A stretch of 64,000 nucleotides of DNA from Hydnum rufescens UP504. Lineage: Eukaryota > Basidiomycota > Agaricomycetes > Cantharellales > Hydnaceae. The notes under the pieces are model-generated. The model did no database searches, was not told the DNA's origin, and worked only from the letters and a program-made list of their open reading frames with translations. Both the position numbers and the translations under genes were made by a program. Location of the stretch: positions 22,997-86,996 of the forward strand of contig MU129012.1 in the NCBI GenBank assembly GCA_014904985.1. Direction: 5' to 3'. Of the stretch, positions 51,346 to 61,020 are shown one piece after another; the first letter of the stretch is position 1, and each line of letters opens with the position of its first letter.

Positions 51346-51876
51346 TCATGTCTCGTGCGGAGATATTGGGCTGAATCGGGAGCGATTGTTAAACTTTCCG
51401 GAAATAAGAAATAGCGGCGATTTAGTCAGCTCCGTGATCGTCAGGTTCAGACCGTCACAGCGAGAGAGATAGTGCATCGCTGGCCTAGCAGCTGTCGTTG
51501 TCGTCCCAGAGGGTCTTGGGACGATGACAGTCGTGGTCAGCCCATCTTGGGAACGTTCGATCCGGTGCCTGGCAGGGAGAAAGGTATTGAAGACCTGGAG
51601 AAGAGAACGGTGTCCTGTCAAGAGAACGGACACTCGATCGATGGCACCCTGGGCGTCAATGCTACGTATCAATCACAGAGAAATTAATGAACGCAAGTCA
51701 AGAAAGAAAACGAGGGAAATACACACGCTTGACTCTTGAAATTCCTCATGATATCTAATAATTGGTTATATACGGATGGCTGATCGCTGAACTTGGCTTT
51801 GAGGATTATCGAGGTATGAGAGGGCATCTTTGATATTGAGCGATCTGGCACCAAGAGCCGGAGGTCGTTGGGACAT
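51346..51876 (-). CDS. Short Sin3-type paired amphipathic helix (PAH) protein, one frame break
   Basis: Two exons, 51876-51727 and 51661-51346, joined by a 65 nt intron. Start set at MSQRPPALGARSLNIKDALSYLD. The text then follows the PAH domain of Sin3 corepressors: KFSDQPSVYNQLLDIMRNFK before the intron, then AIDAQGAIDRVSVLL, GHRSLLQVFNTFLPARHRIE and a TTTVIVPRPSGTTTT tail. One extra base near 51806-51808 separates SYLDN from ILKAKFSDQ. Without it the protein would be 154 residues with a single PAH. In Sin3, PAH domains bind short helices of transcription factors; a protein with only one PAH could act as a competitor or adaptor, which is inference. Alternatively it is a decaying duplicate. 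Confidence 0.65.
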
Positions 51877-52230
51877 ATTTGACGAGAGAGCTTGGGCGTC
51901 ATTGTCTTGGACTCCGTATAGCCGCCTCTGGCGGGAGGCGCACCAGGTATTGGAGGAGCTCAGGTGCGTTCCCAGCATCAACCAGGGTCGCAGAGGGAAA
52001 GGCACTGAAACAGGATAGTGGGATGATGGTAGGTGGAGAATGCTAGGCGAGAACATGGTACGGGGCGGGAGGGAGAGATGGATGGGGGTATCGGGGGAAG
52101 TCCGGGTCGGAGGGGTCTGCAGAAGTCACGAAAAGCGAATGAGAGGCAATGTCCGGCTCTTGGAGATACACATGAGTCGTATATCGAGGGACCGATGATC
52201 CCTCTGTGTCCATAAAAGGCTGGAATGCCA

Positions 52231-54110
52231 CTACAGTCGCCTCCGAGACTTCCATCGTGGACTGTTCGTCAGGCATTGGGGATGTCTCCGACATGTCAGA
52301 TACCCGATGTGTCGAATCCATCCTCCTTCGAATATCGCGATCCAGTCAATGTGTTCCTTCACGAGAGCCATAGGTGGTCGATTTTTTGGATTTTGAGCCC
52401 ACATTGCCTCCAGAATCCCCCAAATATGTTTCCCGCGATCGGACTGGCCATGAAATGTGCCGATCATTGTTGGCATTGGAGGTCGCTCTCCCTTCAAGAC
52501 TCCACGGAGAACAAGGAAGTCGTTAGATAGGCGCGCAAATGGCAATTCGCGAGGATGCCAGCCCCCATATGGTCAGTGCTAATGAATAGATATCGGTGGC
52601 CAGAGTGGCTCTCGGAACCTCGCCAGAAAAAACCTCCGGGGCCAGATATCGAAGCGTTCCGAGTCCAGTGGATCGAGTTCCAGTTCGTGTCAGTCCATGT
52701 CGGATGCGAGTGAACCCGAAGTCACTCAACACCGCTTCGCCATATTCATCTATCAATACATTCGACTGACATATAAGAGTTCTATGGGTGAGGGTTCGTC
52801 ACATGCAAATATTGGAAGATAATGTTACAAACCGGCTTTATGTCCCCATGAACTATAGGTGGGTTACAGCAGTGTAGGTATTGTACACCAGCGCATAGGC
52901 CACGAACCTGATTTCAGCTGCCATGAGATTCATAATGGGAACGAACTAGGAATCAACGTACGACTGTCATGAAATTTTCTGGATGAGTCGTTAGGTATTC
53001 GATGCTTGTCCATTTTCCATCCAAGGCGTTATTATCGTCAGAGGGTGCTGATCAGTCTCGATGATTCCAAGAAGCTCCAAGATATGGCGATTTCTAAGCT
53101 GGCGATGAACGATTATCTCCCGCCGAATTCCTTGCAGCTGCAATTCCCAAGATGTCAGAACTACGCAACATGGCAATAAGCATTCACCTACCGATCTTGT
53201 CATGTCGGTGTCATTGTCGCTGGATTTCACGTGGATTACGCGAGCCGCAACATCCCTATCTCCATGTCTACACTTGAAGATAGTAGCCTCACCTCCTTGA
53301 TTGTTATATATCATGCCGGTTACCCCTGTGATCAGTAACCGCGAGGGAAGCTGATCTGAAGCTTCGACGACTCTCTGTAAGAGCTTAAGGAGATCGCCAC
53401 GGCCAACCGCGTCCGGATGTTTATCAAGAACCTTGGAAAACATAGGTGAATTTGGATCTAAAACTTGAGTTTTCAGCATATACATACCTCCATTAAGAGA
53501 TCCATGAATAAGACAGCAGATTGTCCGCACAGATTTGTCGCCTTCGTTCTTAGGGCCACGTCATTCTCGATATTTCTCATCATGGAGGGAAGGTAGGGGA
53601 GGTCGCCTGGCAGGATAATCTCGGGGTACATCCTCCGCGTACAGAGATCATCGTACTCTTGAAGATCACGGTTAAAGGAATCGATAGTCCCGAACATCAT
53701 GTCTGCATGGACAATGGTATCCACCACATCGAGTTGTGCCCATTTATTCGTTTCAACTCGTAGACGCTCGAGATTATTCTGCACACTGGAAACAACGTGC
53801 CATCATCAGAACTGGCGCCAGACGGTCTCTTGGGTGATTATACTTATACTTGCAATTCTGCCAAATCCGGGAGTCTGCCTCCAGCGTCATTACAAGGACT
53901 GATCCCAGAATCCGAAGCGCTGATACATCGTCCTGGAATGCATGTATAGTCAAAAGAGACTCGACGAGCCGTCAAATCAGAGATCTATCTTGCCTCATAC
54001 AGTAGCAATCTTTGGTCCTTCGACTCTTCCTTCCCAGGGAGCTCCTGGTCGAATGCGTCATTATTGGCCGGTCTGTCTTGGGTACTGAATTGTCGAGGCA
54101 GCGGAAGGGT
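52231..54110 (-). pseudogene. TKL-type kinase copy 3, two single-base frame breaks
   Basis: Close relative of the kinase at 1-1367, in reverse orientation. The upstream exons visible are AFDQELPGKEESKDQRLLLYE near 54040 and DVSALRILGSVLVMTLEAD near 53900. Then come 53784-53490 (NLERLRVETNKWAQLDVVDT...), VLDKHPDAVGRGDLL, RREIIVHRQLRNRHILELLG, VHGDIKP and VLSDFGFTRIRH, and a C-lobe ending KNRPPMALVKEHIDW. Beta-3 again reads VAAR. One base is missing near 53000 (TCGAATACC against TCGAAATACC) and one is extra near 52550 (after LASS). No ATG is visible in the first exon. A Ser/Asp-rich frame continues to 52043 and may be its displaced tail. Motifs are otherwise excellent, so decay is recent or apparent. 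Confidence 0.7.
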
Positions 54111-54119
54111 TAGTAACAC

Positions 54120-56310
54120 TTAATGGCCCGAGAAATTGAAAATAGACTTGGTGTCAACAAATCTTTCCATATGCACATGGTCTCGTGACTCTTCCCATTT
54201 CTTGACTTCACCCTCCCCCATATGCACATTGTGCTCAGATCCGAACAGCTGTAAGGGGAAAGCGTCAAGATAGTATAAATAAAAGAGAAAAAATTCCCGA
54301 CAGTAAGAGGAATGGTCTCCTCTAAATCTCTTCCAATCGTAACTTCCAAGTTGAGTTGGTGTTCAAGCCGTGTCTTAAGGTCCCCCAGCCCATCTTCAAG
54401 CTCCCCGTTGATTTTTAGGGTTGATGCAGCAAGCTACCCAGCGACATCATCAGTATCATTTCAGAGCTCGGCTCAAACAACGCTCACTGGAACGATGGGG
54501 TTATGCAATCCGACAGCAATCCTATCCAATTCAGCTATGATATTGTCGATACCAGGGCGAGCACTTTTCTCTTCCTGCCAACATTGTTTGATAAGATGAA
54601 TATAACGAGATAAAAGGCGAGGAAAAGGGTTCGGGAGTGCTGGACGTTCTCCGTAGGCGAGTGCAATTATAACCTGGAGATCAGTCTCAAGTTCATGGAA
54701 AGGCCTGTCACCACTGAGTGCTTCCAAAAGAGTCAAGCCAAAAGCATAAACGTCTGTTAACGTCGTAAAGCGAAGGTCTTCAAGAAGTTCAGGTGCACAA
54801 AACCTAGGTCCACTGCCAAGGAATCAGAATATTCCAATTTCGATGGCATCAGAGAAAAGGATACCTAAAAAGGAATGGGGCGAAACTGGTGGTCTGGGTT
54901 CTATCCCGATTGTAATGAAATTTGGAGAAGTTCCCCCCTGGAAGACAAGGACTTCCGTCTGCTCTAATGAGGATGTTATCCTGCAGGGGAAAGATAAATA
55001 AGCATTTGATGGCAATTGCTACTTGGACGCCGGTGTACTTACCCCGCAGAGGCCGCCATGAATGATCGGAGGAATTTGGGAATGTAAATACTCTATCCCA
55101 GCCGCAATTCCAAAGAACTGGATGCAAGTGATCGTGAGCTTCAGTATTTGCATCTAGGAAGAGGACAACAAGGAAAAATCACAAGCTTAGGGAAATCGGG
55201 TTGTTCCCCTCGCGCCTTTAAATGGTTCAAAAAGGCATTGAGGTCACCGTTCTCTTGCCATTGGGAAACAAGGATAACATCCATCCCATTGACAATGCCC
55301 AGCAAGGGGAGCACGTTAGGGTGATCCACCTTGAAGGCTATGAGCTTTACGAGGATTTCCCTCCGATATTGCTGAGGGCCATCAGATCAGTCAAATGGTT
55401 CAGACCCTCGGCAAGAGGAGAATCCTTTCTCTGCGATCGCAAGTTCCCTTCTAAGTCTAAGCGGATGGTTTTTATCGCCACCAACACGCCTTTATACTCT
55501 CCCTGGGCGATCTCCCCCCTCCATTTCCCCCCACCTATGATCTTGATTTTCTTGAGATGGTCATTTTCCAGCTGCACACTCGATGGAAGTGCCTCAGCAT
55601 CATCGGCAATGTTCCCCAAGAGCTCGATCGCATCTTCGCGCCAGCTGAAAGCCCGATGCTTATACAAGAGCTATGAGCAAAATTTTAGTTATCGGCTTGC
55701 TGAGAAACGGGATAAACTGACCAACGTCACGGTATTCATGAACGTTTCCGCCGATCGCCCTCGTAGGTCCCGAGCTCTGCGGGTGATACTCGGTGACTCT
55801 ACAATGAGTCGTAGACTGCGTTCTATGTAGTCGTAGTCCATATCACAGGCTGGAAGTGCCTCCTACGATGCGAGTATACTAGTAAGCGCAGCCAAGTGCG
55901 GAACGATCCATGGGTCAGGCATTAACGTACACCTGTGAGTGCCATGTAGATGGCATTGCGGAACCCAACAAATGTGCGGCGTATTGCCTCCGCATGAACA
56001 AGAGTGTCCACTGGATCAAAGTCTGACCATTCTTTGAGGCTCTGATTTAATAGGTCCTCGAGTCTGGGGATATATCCTCTCGAGCTACCGCTGGCACCTC
56101 ATGAAGATAGGTGGACTTACGGTCTGTATCGCCGTATATCTTCTGGCCAACATTTAGGTAGAGCCAAAGTGGAAGTCTCCTTTAAGGCTTCCACTTCCCG
56201 CTGAAATCCGAATCAGCCTCGGGGTTTTTGGCCCACTTGGGAAAGAAATCAACCTTATAGATCCCATGATAATCGTTGGGAAGGGACGGTGATCCTACAC
56301 TTGAGTCCAT
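54120..56310 (-). CDS. Kinase-family protein lacking both catalytic aspartates (probable pseudokinase)
   Basis: Same architecture as the other kinases. The start at 56310 (MDSSVGSPSLPNDYHGIYK) is followed by REVEALKETSTLALPKCWPE, then LEDLLNQSLKEWSDFDPVDT with LVHAEAIRRTFVGF (compare VDTIVHADMMFGTIDSF in copy 3), then YIERSLRLIVESPSITRRAR. In the kinase domain the loop is GGGKWRGEIAQGEYKG and beta-3 keeps VAIK. The catalytic loop, however, reads IHGGLCGDNILI where HGDLKGDNIL is expected, and the DFG site reads PGGNFS. Both metal- and proton-handling aspartates are gone. The C-lobe continues with TLLEALSGDRPFHELETD and SARPGIDNIIAEL; coding then runs on through LAASTLKINGELEDGLGDLK to a TAA at 54120. 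The alphaC junction near 55370 needs a very short intron or a frame shift. Likely a scaffold or regulator if expressed. Confidence 0.6.
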
Positions 56311-56467
56311 CGAGGCTTGGCCCACGAGGCTAGATCGCAATAAGGAGGGGATTCGAGATGCACTGAAATGAAGGCGGATCGAAAAGCGGTGAAGGCACGA
56401 AGAATGCTCTCTTCCGCGCTTATAATGAATTATACCGTAAGCAGGGTCAGGGCGGTGCCGTTTCTGT

Positions 56468-57049
56468 ATGATTTTGGCAATGAGAGGTCGCCCCTTGGTT
56501 ACTATTGAATTTTTAAAGCATCTACAAGACGGCAGACACTTGCCGCCCCTTGCTGCTGGGTGGGCTATGTATTCACCCCCAGGACAACGAACTCTGGATA
56601 CCTCGCATGGGATTCAAGTGCTGAGGCCTTGGTGCACCTGGTGGCGATGTTACGATGCATCTACTTTAGCATCAGGGCTCCAAAGGCCATCAAAGCAGTC
56701 TTGTAATCCCACGGTTGGCAGCCGTAAGCTAGAGTGCGAGATAAGGAAAACGGATTCAAAGCCAGAAATGGCAATAATATGGCACTTGTCCTGCGCCACC
56801 GTAGAGTGGGCGTTGCATGTCAAGTTTAAGCATTCCTTAGAAGCAACGGCTTCGTCCGACGTCGTTTCCTTGCCCAAACTATCGAGTCCCGCCCATCCAT
56901 TTTATCACCACATCGGCGTAAGACTGATGCAGCTAATAATTGTTCACGTCATGTGGATATATCTGATATCATTGTCTGGAAGCTCCTCCAGAGCATCTGC
57001 GCCCAAAAGTTCCCTCAACTCGCCCCAAACGGTGCGACGCGGAGCTTAA
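56468..57049 (+). CDS. Uncertain 193-codon open frame
   Basis: Single uninterrupted frame from ATG to the TAA just before the hairpin at 57049. I see no domain, no signal sequence, and a Cys/Trp composition unlike the other genes. One hydrophobic stretch (LMQLIIVHVMWIYLISLSG) lies near the end. There is no second copy in the window. Could be chance; listed because it is the longest frame in this interval. Confidence 0.15.
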   Translation: MILAMRGRPLVTIEFLKHLQDGRHLPPLAAGWAMYSPPGQRTLDTSHGIQVLRPWCTWWRCYDASTLASGLQRPSKQSCNPTVGSRKLECEIRKTDSKPEMAIIWHLSCATVEWALHVKFKHSLEATASSDVVSLPKLSSPAHPFYHHIGVRLMQLIIVHVMWIYLISLSGSSSRASAPKSSLNSPQTVRRGA

Positions 57050-57100
57050 GGGCCAGCTCGGCTGCACCAGAAACGTTTCTCGTGCAGCCGAAGTGGCCCT
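57049..57100. repeat. 52 bp hairpin
   Basis: Arms 57049-57067 and 57082-57100 are inverted copies (18 of 19 positions, core TCGGCTGCAC and GTGCAGCCGA) around a 14 nt loop. It sits exactly where the helical-protein relic begins, so it may mark an insertion or rearrangement point. Flanking TTAA-like bases are present but not a clean duplication. Confidence 0.6.
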
Positions 57101-57114
57101 AAACCACCCGTCCA

Positions 57115-57745
57115 CTGTATATCACAAAACCAATCTGGCTGTGAGCGAACGGCGGCGGGCAACCAAAAGCTGCATTTTCCCCATCATCAGTTACATGTGG
57201 AATAAACGAGAAAAAGATCATGGTGAACACGCCCGACTGGGAGGTGTACACATATGGTTTTAAATCGCCTAGCAAAATTAGTCACTAGTAGCGTATCTTC
57301 TATATATGGGCCTTGGTACCACCTTGGATGTCTTGCGCCGTATTCTAAAGAGCAACAGTTCCTCTCGGTGTTGAGGCCCAGCGACACCTGAAAATTAAAT
57401 CAGCACGATGCGCCACCCACCAAAAAAAAATTACAGTAGTGCTCAAGTGTCTGGGTTATCCATCCCTATTGAGCCAATTCCAAATGGAGCGTCCATTTTC
57501 CGGTCTAACGACGAGAAATATAGGACCCGAGCTCCCGGATCTTAGATCTAGAATAAAGCTCGATGTGCTGCACGGCACCGACTCGATACTGGATAGTCTT
57601 CCCAGATTCGAGTCTCCAGTCCTTGGGCGGTAAGAGGGGATAAGATGAGTTCTGCATCATGCCGAGCTCGAAGGGAATCAACGCTGTCTCCAGTGGACTA
57701 CAGGGTACGATGGCAGTGCATTTTCCTGGAGTGAACTGAAAAGAA
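57115..57745 (-). pseudogene. Dispersed relic of the helical-protein gene
   Basis: A fourth, more diverged copy of the 3' flank and last exon of the gene at 43.3-44.4 kb, in the same orientation. Matching runs include ATCACAAAACCAAT near 57120, CAGTTACATG near 57189, AAAATTAAATCAGCA near 57390 and the exon text opposite 57460-57720. Several length changes and base differences disrupt the frame. It lies 13 kb from the triplicated segment, so it was copied separately. Confidence 0.65.
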
Positions 57746-57889
57746 AAGACAGATTTGCAGGCCTGGGCATTAATTGACCTGCGTTAGATGATAAATATCA
57801 CGACGTACATACACTCACGTGGAAACAATCCAAGGATAGAGTACCGTGCACCATAAGCGCCCATGGGCTTCGAGTATGATAATGGATTA

Positions 57890-57995
57890 CATCATCATCA
57901 AGCTTCTCCCGATGCACGTCGTGCTCAGGTCCACTCAGGTGAAGGGCGAGGCGTCAAGATAGTATAATTGAGAGGGGAAGAATCCCCTACAACAT
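57890..57995 (-). pseudogene. Relic of a kinase-gene tail
   Basis: About 100 bp resembling 54225-54305, the last intron and exon of the pseudokinase gene. Shared pieces are GCGTCAAGATAGTATAA and the preceding GTGCTCAG. Directly follows the helical-protein relic. Too short to be coding. Confidence 0.5.
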
Positions 57996-58345
57996 GATGA
58001 AATCGAGGTCAATCACAGCAACGACGTATGCCCCATGTGGAGACCCACGATAAAAGAAAATCACGGAGACCAGATAAAGGGAGATACTGGATGGACACGA
58101 CGAGCGAGACGAGCGAATTCCTGATGAGGAGCTGCTTTGGCTAATACCAAGCTAATACAGTAATGGCTGTACATGCAACTCACTTAATTAGATCTACTAT
58201 GCTTATCGAGTCCTGGTCCTAGGTGCTCATGCCTTACACCGAGCTTGGGGATCATTTCAGGATGAATGAGTTCAAGGTAAAACTGACTGGCCGCTGCACA
58301 AAGCAAATCGTCACACGCGTGGCCATATCATATATTGTATTTGGT

Positions 58346-58440
58346 AATCAATTGTGCTTCTGAGGCTCAGACCTTCGAAGGACAGGAAGCCACACTTCGA
58401 ACACTTCGAAGCCTTCGAAGCCTCCGAAGCACAATTGATT
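58346..58440. repeat. 95 bp foldback with TTCGAAG repeats
   Basis: The first 21 and last 21 bases are inverted copies (20 of 21 match; left end AATCAATTGTGCTTC). Between them are several overlapping, self-complementary CTTCGAAG units. This looks like a tiny foldback element or replication-slippage product. No frame of interest. Confidence 0.6.
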
Positions 58441-58578
58441 TTGTTGATGTGATCACAGAATCCCCTTGCATTGACAACTTTGCTAGCTCAACACGATGCT
58501 TCCATGTATATATATATTTACATCTTCTGACAATGACGTGATTGTGGGTAATGAGGATGGGAGGTATCGACGAGGCAA

Positions 58579-59480
58579 TCAGACCGTCTTCTTAACGGTC
58601 TAACAAAGACAAAGAATAAACAGATCAGAAAACGAACACATGCACGCATAAAAGCGATAGCAGTATGAAAGGAATTCTCACGTTCCAGAAGGACTTTCCC
58701 TGGATGGTAGCAATCTCCAGCTCCAAGGCAGTGGGTTGCCTGGATCCATCGGCGCCGGCGAAGGTGCCAGCACCATAGGGCGACCCACCATGGACCTCAG
58801 TCAGGTTGCCGAGTAGCGGAAATGCGGACCCGTAGCCGAGGGGGACAATAATCAGCCCGTGATGCACGAATGTGGACAAGGCGGAGTAGAAGGTGGACTC
58901 TTGGCCTCCTCCGGGGGTACCGGTGGCAATGAAGATCCCGACGTACTTCCCCACGAGGCCACCGCTGTACCACAAACCGCCGGTGGAGTCCCAGAAAGCC
59001 TATATTAGAGGGGATACGTTAATATTACGTTGTCTTTATATCTTTATCGTTGATCGATGCAGCGGGGAAGACGGGATTAAGCCTTCACCTTGAATTGTGC
59101 AGGCCAACCTCCAAAACGAGTGGAGATCCCCACGAGGAACCCATCGAAGGTGGCGAGGATGTCTGGAGTGATGATGGGATAGTCGGGTTTCTTAGGTGCG
59201 TACCTATACCGCACAGGAATGGCTTGAGTTCAGTGGCGCAGACGAAGGAGAGGAAGATGTCGACGAACATCTTGGCGAGAATTTCATCAGAAAGGGTCTC
59301 TGCTACTTGGAAGATCTGGGCAGTGCCCCCAGCCTCTTCGATACCCTTCTTCTCGGCCTCAGCCACTGTTGTGATCATGCTGAGATGTACTCATTTCGCG
59401 GCGATCAGGAGATCCATCTACTTACAAGTTGCGATGTGCCCATACAGGGTATAAATGACGATAGCGATTTTAGGTGCCAT
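58579..59480 (-). CDS. WrbA-type NAD(P)H:quinone oxidoreductase (flavodoxin-like)
   Basis: Family members are FMN-binding proteins that reduce quinones by two electrons and protect against oxidative stress; the yeast relatives are Pst2, Rfs1 and Ycp4. Exons 59480-59426, 59365-59269, 59212-59089, 58999-58682 and 58599-58579 sum to 615 nt, or 204 residues, the normal size. The frame is unbroken. The N-terminus MAPKIAIVIYTLYGHIATLA gives the FMN phosphate loop. GISTRFGGWPAQFKAFWDST then LWYSGGLVGKYVGIF and ATGTPGGGQESTF form the central flavodoxin motifs, followed by HHGLIIVPLGYG and HGGSPYGAGTFAGADGSRQP, diagnostic for WrbA. It ends in TVKKTV from a tiny seven-codon last exon. The acceptor of intron 1 was placed at 59366 because only that choice keeps frame and the HIAxLAEA pattern. 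Confidence 0.9.
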
Positions 59481-60554
59481 AGGACTTGAGGAAGATGACG
59501 AGGCTGATTTCTTTGACCCTGAGCGGAAGATTTTAGAGAGGAGACTGGGGGAGTTACTTGGCATTGGCCAGTCCTTATATCCCCAACTACATCTTATATT
59601 GCCCGATATCCACGAGTTGAATAGTCAGAATATTAGACAGGTCATGGGAATTGCGTCAATACCATTATATCAGCAGGGTAATGTGATCATACTAGACTAC
59701 AAGTGAGTCAGCGAGTGCTAAATTTGAGGAGTCGTTGAAAGTGAACATCCGTGGGGGTATTGCGTTGATGCAAACAGTGGTTGGAGTGCCAATCCCTTGA
59801 AAATGGGACTAGTAACTCCATCAAAGGGAGCACTCGGAAAAAAAGATAGTCTGGTACTCCGATCAAAACACTAGATTAATTCTCAAGTACTACTCGTCAT
59901 GTATTTGGACCGTTCGTGGCCCCTCGGGAGTCTACTATACTAGAATTCCTCCTCCTTCTCCAAGAGGACTTGCGCGGCACAACGACAACAGAGATCCTGA
60001 CTCACACTATATTACACACGATTACGAAGAGATTTCGCGTGACACACGAGCCGTGTGTAATCACACGTACCTTCACTAAACAATCATCCTCAATATTCAT
60101 ACCAGTATAGTCAGGTAACATGACGAATGAACCCGCCTAGAAGTGAGTGAATGTACATTATCTTGGAACCAGAGATCTGCATGGGAGCGGCGGGTAAGCA
60201 TGGAGTCGGCAACCACCTCCGCCATGAGACACGCTCGGAGATGAGAAACTTGGCTTTTCATTCACCAACTGGATTCTCATTCTTCTCGAATACACTGGTG
60301 TCATTTCTCACAATAGCAGCAACTAATTACCACAGCCAATTCACTTGCATATTCCGCACAGCAACGTACTACAGTAGGAAGGATTAATAGGACAACGAAA
60401 GAAATAGGATATGCCCGCTTCCATAAACCACTGAGACTGATGAGCCACACCGTATCCTTCCTCCAGTCCCCGGTAATGCCACCACTGGCATTCCCATGGC
60501 TATGCACTGCTTGGGATGAAGGACTCGGAGGAAGATCAACTGATGGGAGGGTAT
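59481..60554. other. Stretch without a recognised gene
   Basis: About 1.1 kb between wrbA and the copia LTR; it contains the presumed wrbA promoter. A plus-strand frame at 59455-59706 (ending QGNVIILDYK) and a minus-strand frame at 60301-60603 have no motif that I can name. Nothing supported. Confidence 0.35.
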
Positions 60555-60940
60555 TGTTGGAGTGAGCGGATACGGAAGCGACCGAATACGACGTCGGAGA
60601 CAAGTGCGACCCCTAGGGGGCTATGCAAACAGCACTGACCTCGATTATCTAGGATCTTGTAGATAGGTTTCACCGGCGATCTTTTCCTTGCTGCCATCAT
60701 TGGACTTTTACTTCATCTTTACCCCATCTTTACCCCATCTTATGTGTTTTCTGTGCCTCATGTAAATAGTATAAAGGACGGGCTTGAGCCCACATAAATC
60801 TCAAGGACTTCTCTGTGTGTGTTCTTCCCGCCACCTGCTTAATTCACCTGGGCGACTCGAGTCTTGCCAGTCTACCGAATTCGTCCTCACCTGCTTAGTA
60901 ATCAGGGGGAGTTCTTCTCGCGCGAATACCGTAACTCTCA
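60555..60940 (+). mobile_element. Probable 5' LTR of a copia element
   Basis: Begins TGTTGG and ends CTCTCA, directly followed by a primer-binding site at 60944. About 386 bp long, with a TATAAAG box near 60769 and an AT-poor leader after it. The 3' LTR is not inside the window, so both ends are inferred from the TG..CA rule and the primer site. Confidence 0.55.
60769..60775 (+). promoter_or_regulatory. TATA box inside the LTR
   Basis: TATAAAG after GTAAATAG, about 170 nt before the primer-binding site and 250 nt before the gag start. Fits the U3/R promoter of an LTR element. Confidence 0.5.
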
Positions 60941-60943
60941 CTA

Positions 60944-60956
60944 GGTTATGGGCCCA
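60944..60956 (+). other. Retroelement primer-binding site (initiator tRNA-Met, anticodon region)
   Basis: GGTTATGGGCCCA is complementary to the anticodon-arm sequence UGGGCCCAUAACC of eukaryotic initiator tRNA-Met. Copia-type elements use this internal half-tRNA, rather than the 3' end, as primer. It lies three bases after the putative LTR end. Confidence 0.75.
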
Positions 60957-61020
60957 TCGCCGCTCTCTTAAAGAAACACATTTACCCCCTATTTTTTCCA
61001 CCACTAGAAAAGATCACTAT

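Noticed and set aside
59360..59430. An apparent frame break at the first intron of the wrbA-like gene
   Set aside because: Moving the acceptor to the later CAACAG site restores frame and gives the expected HIATLAEAEKKG text.
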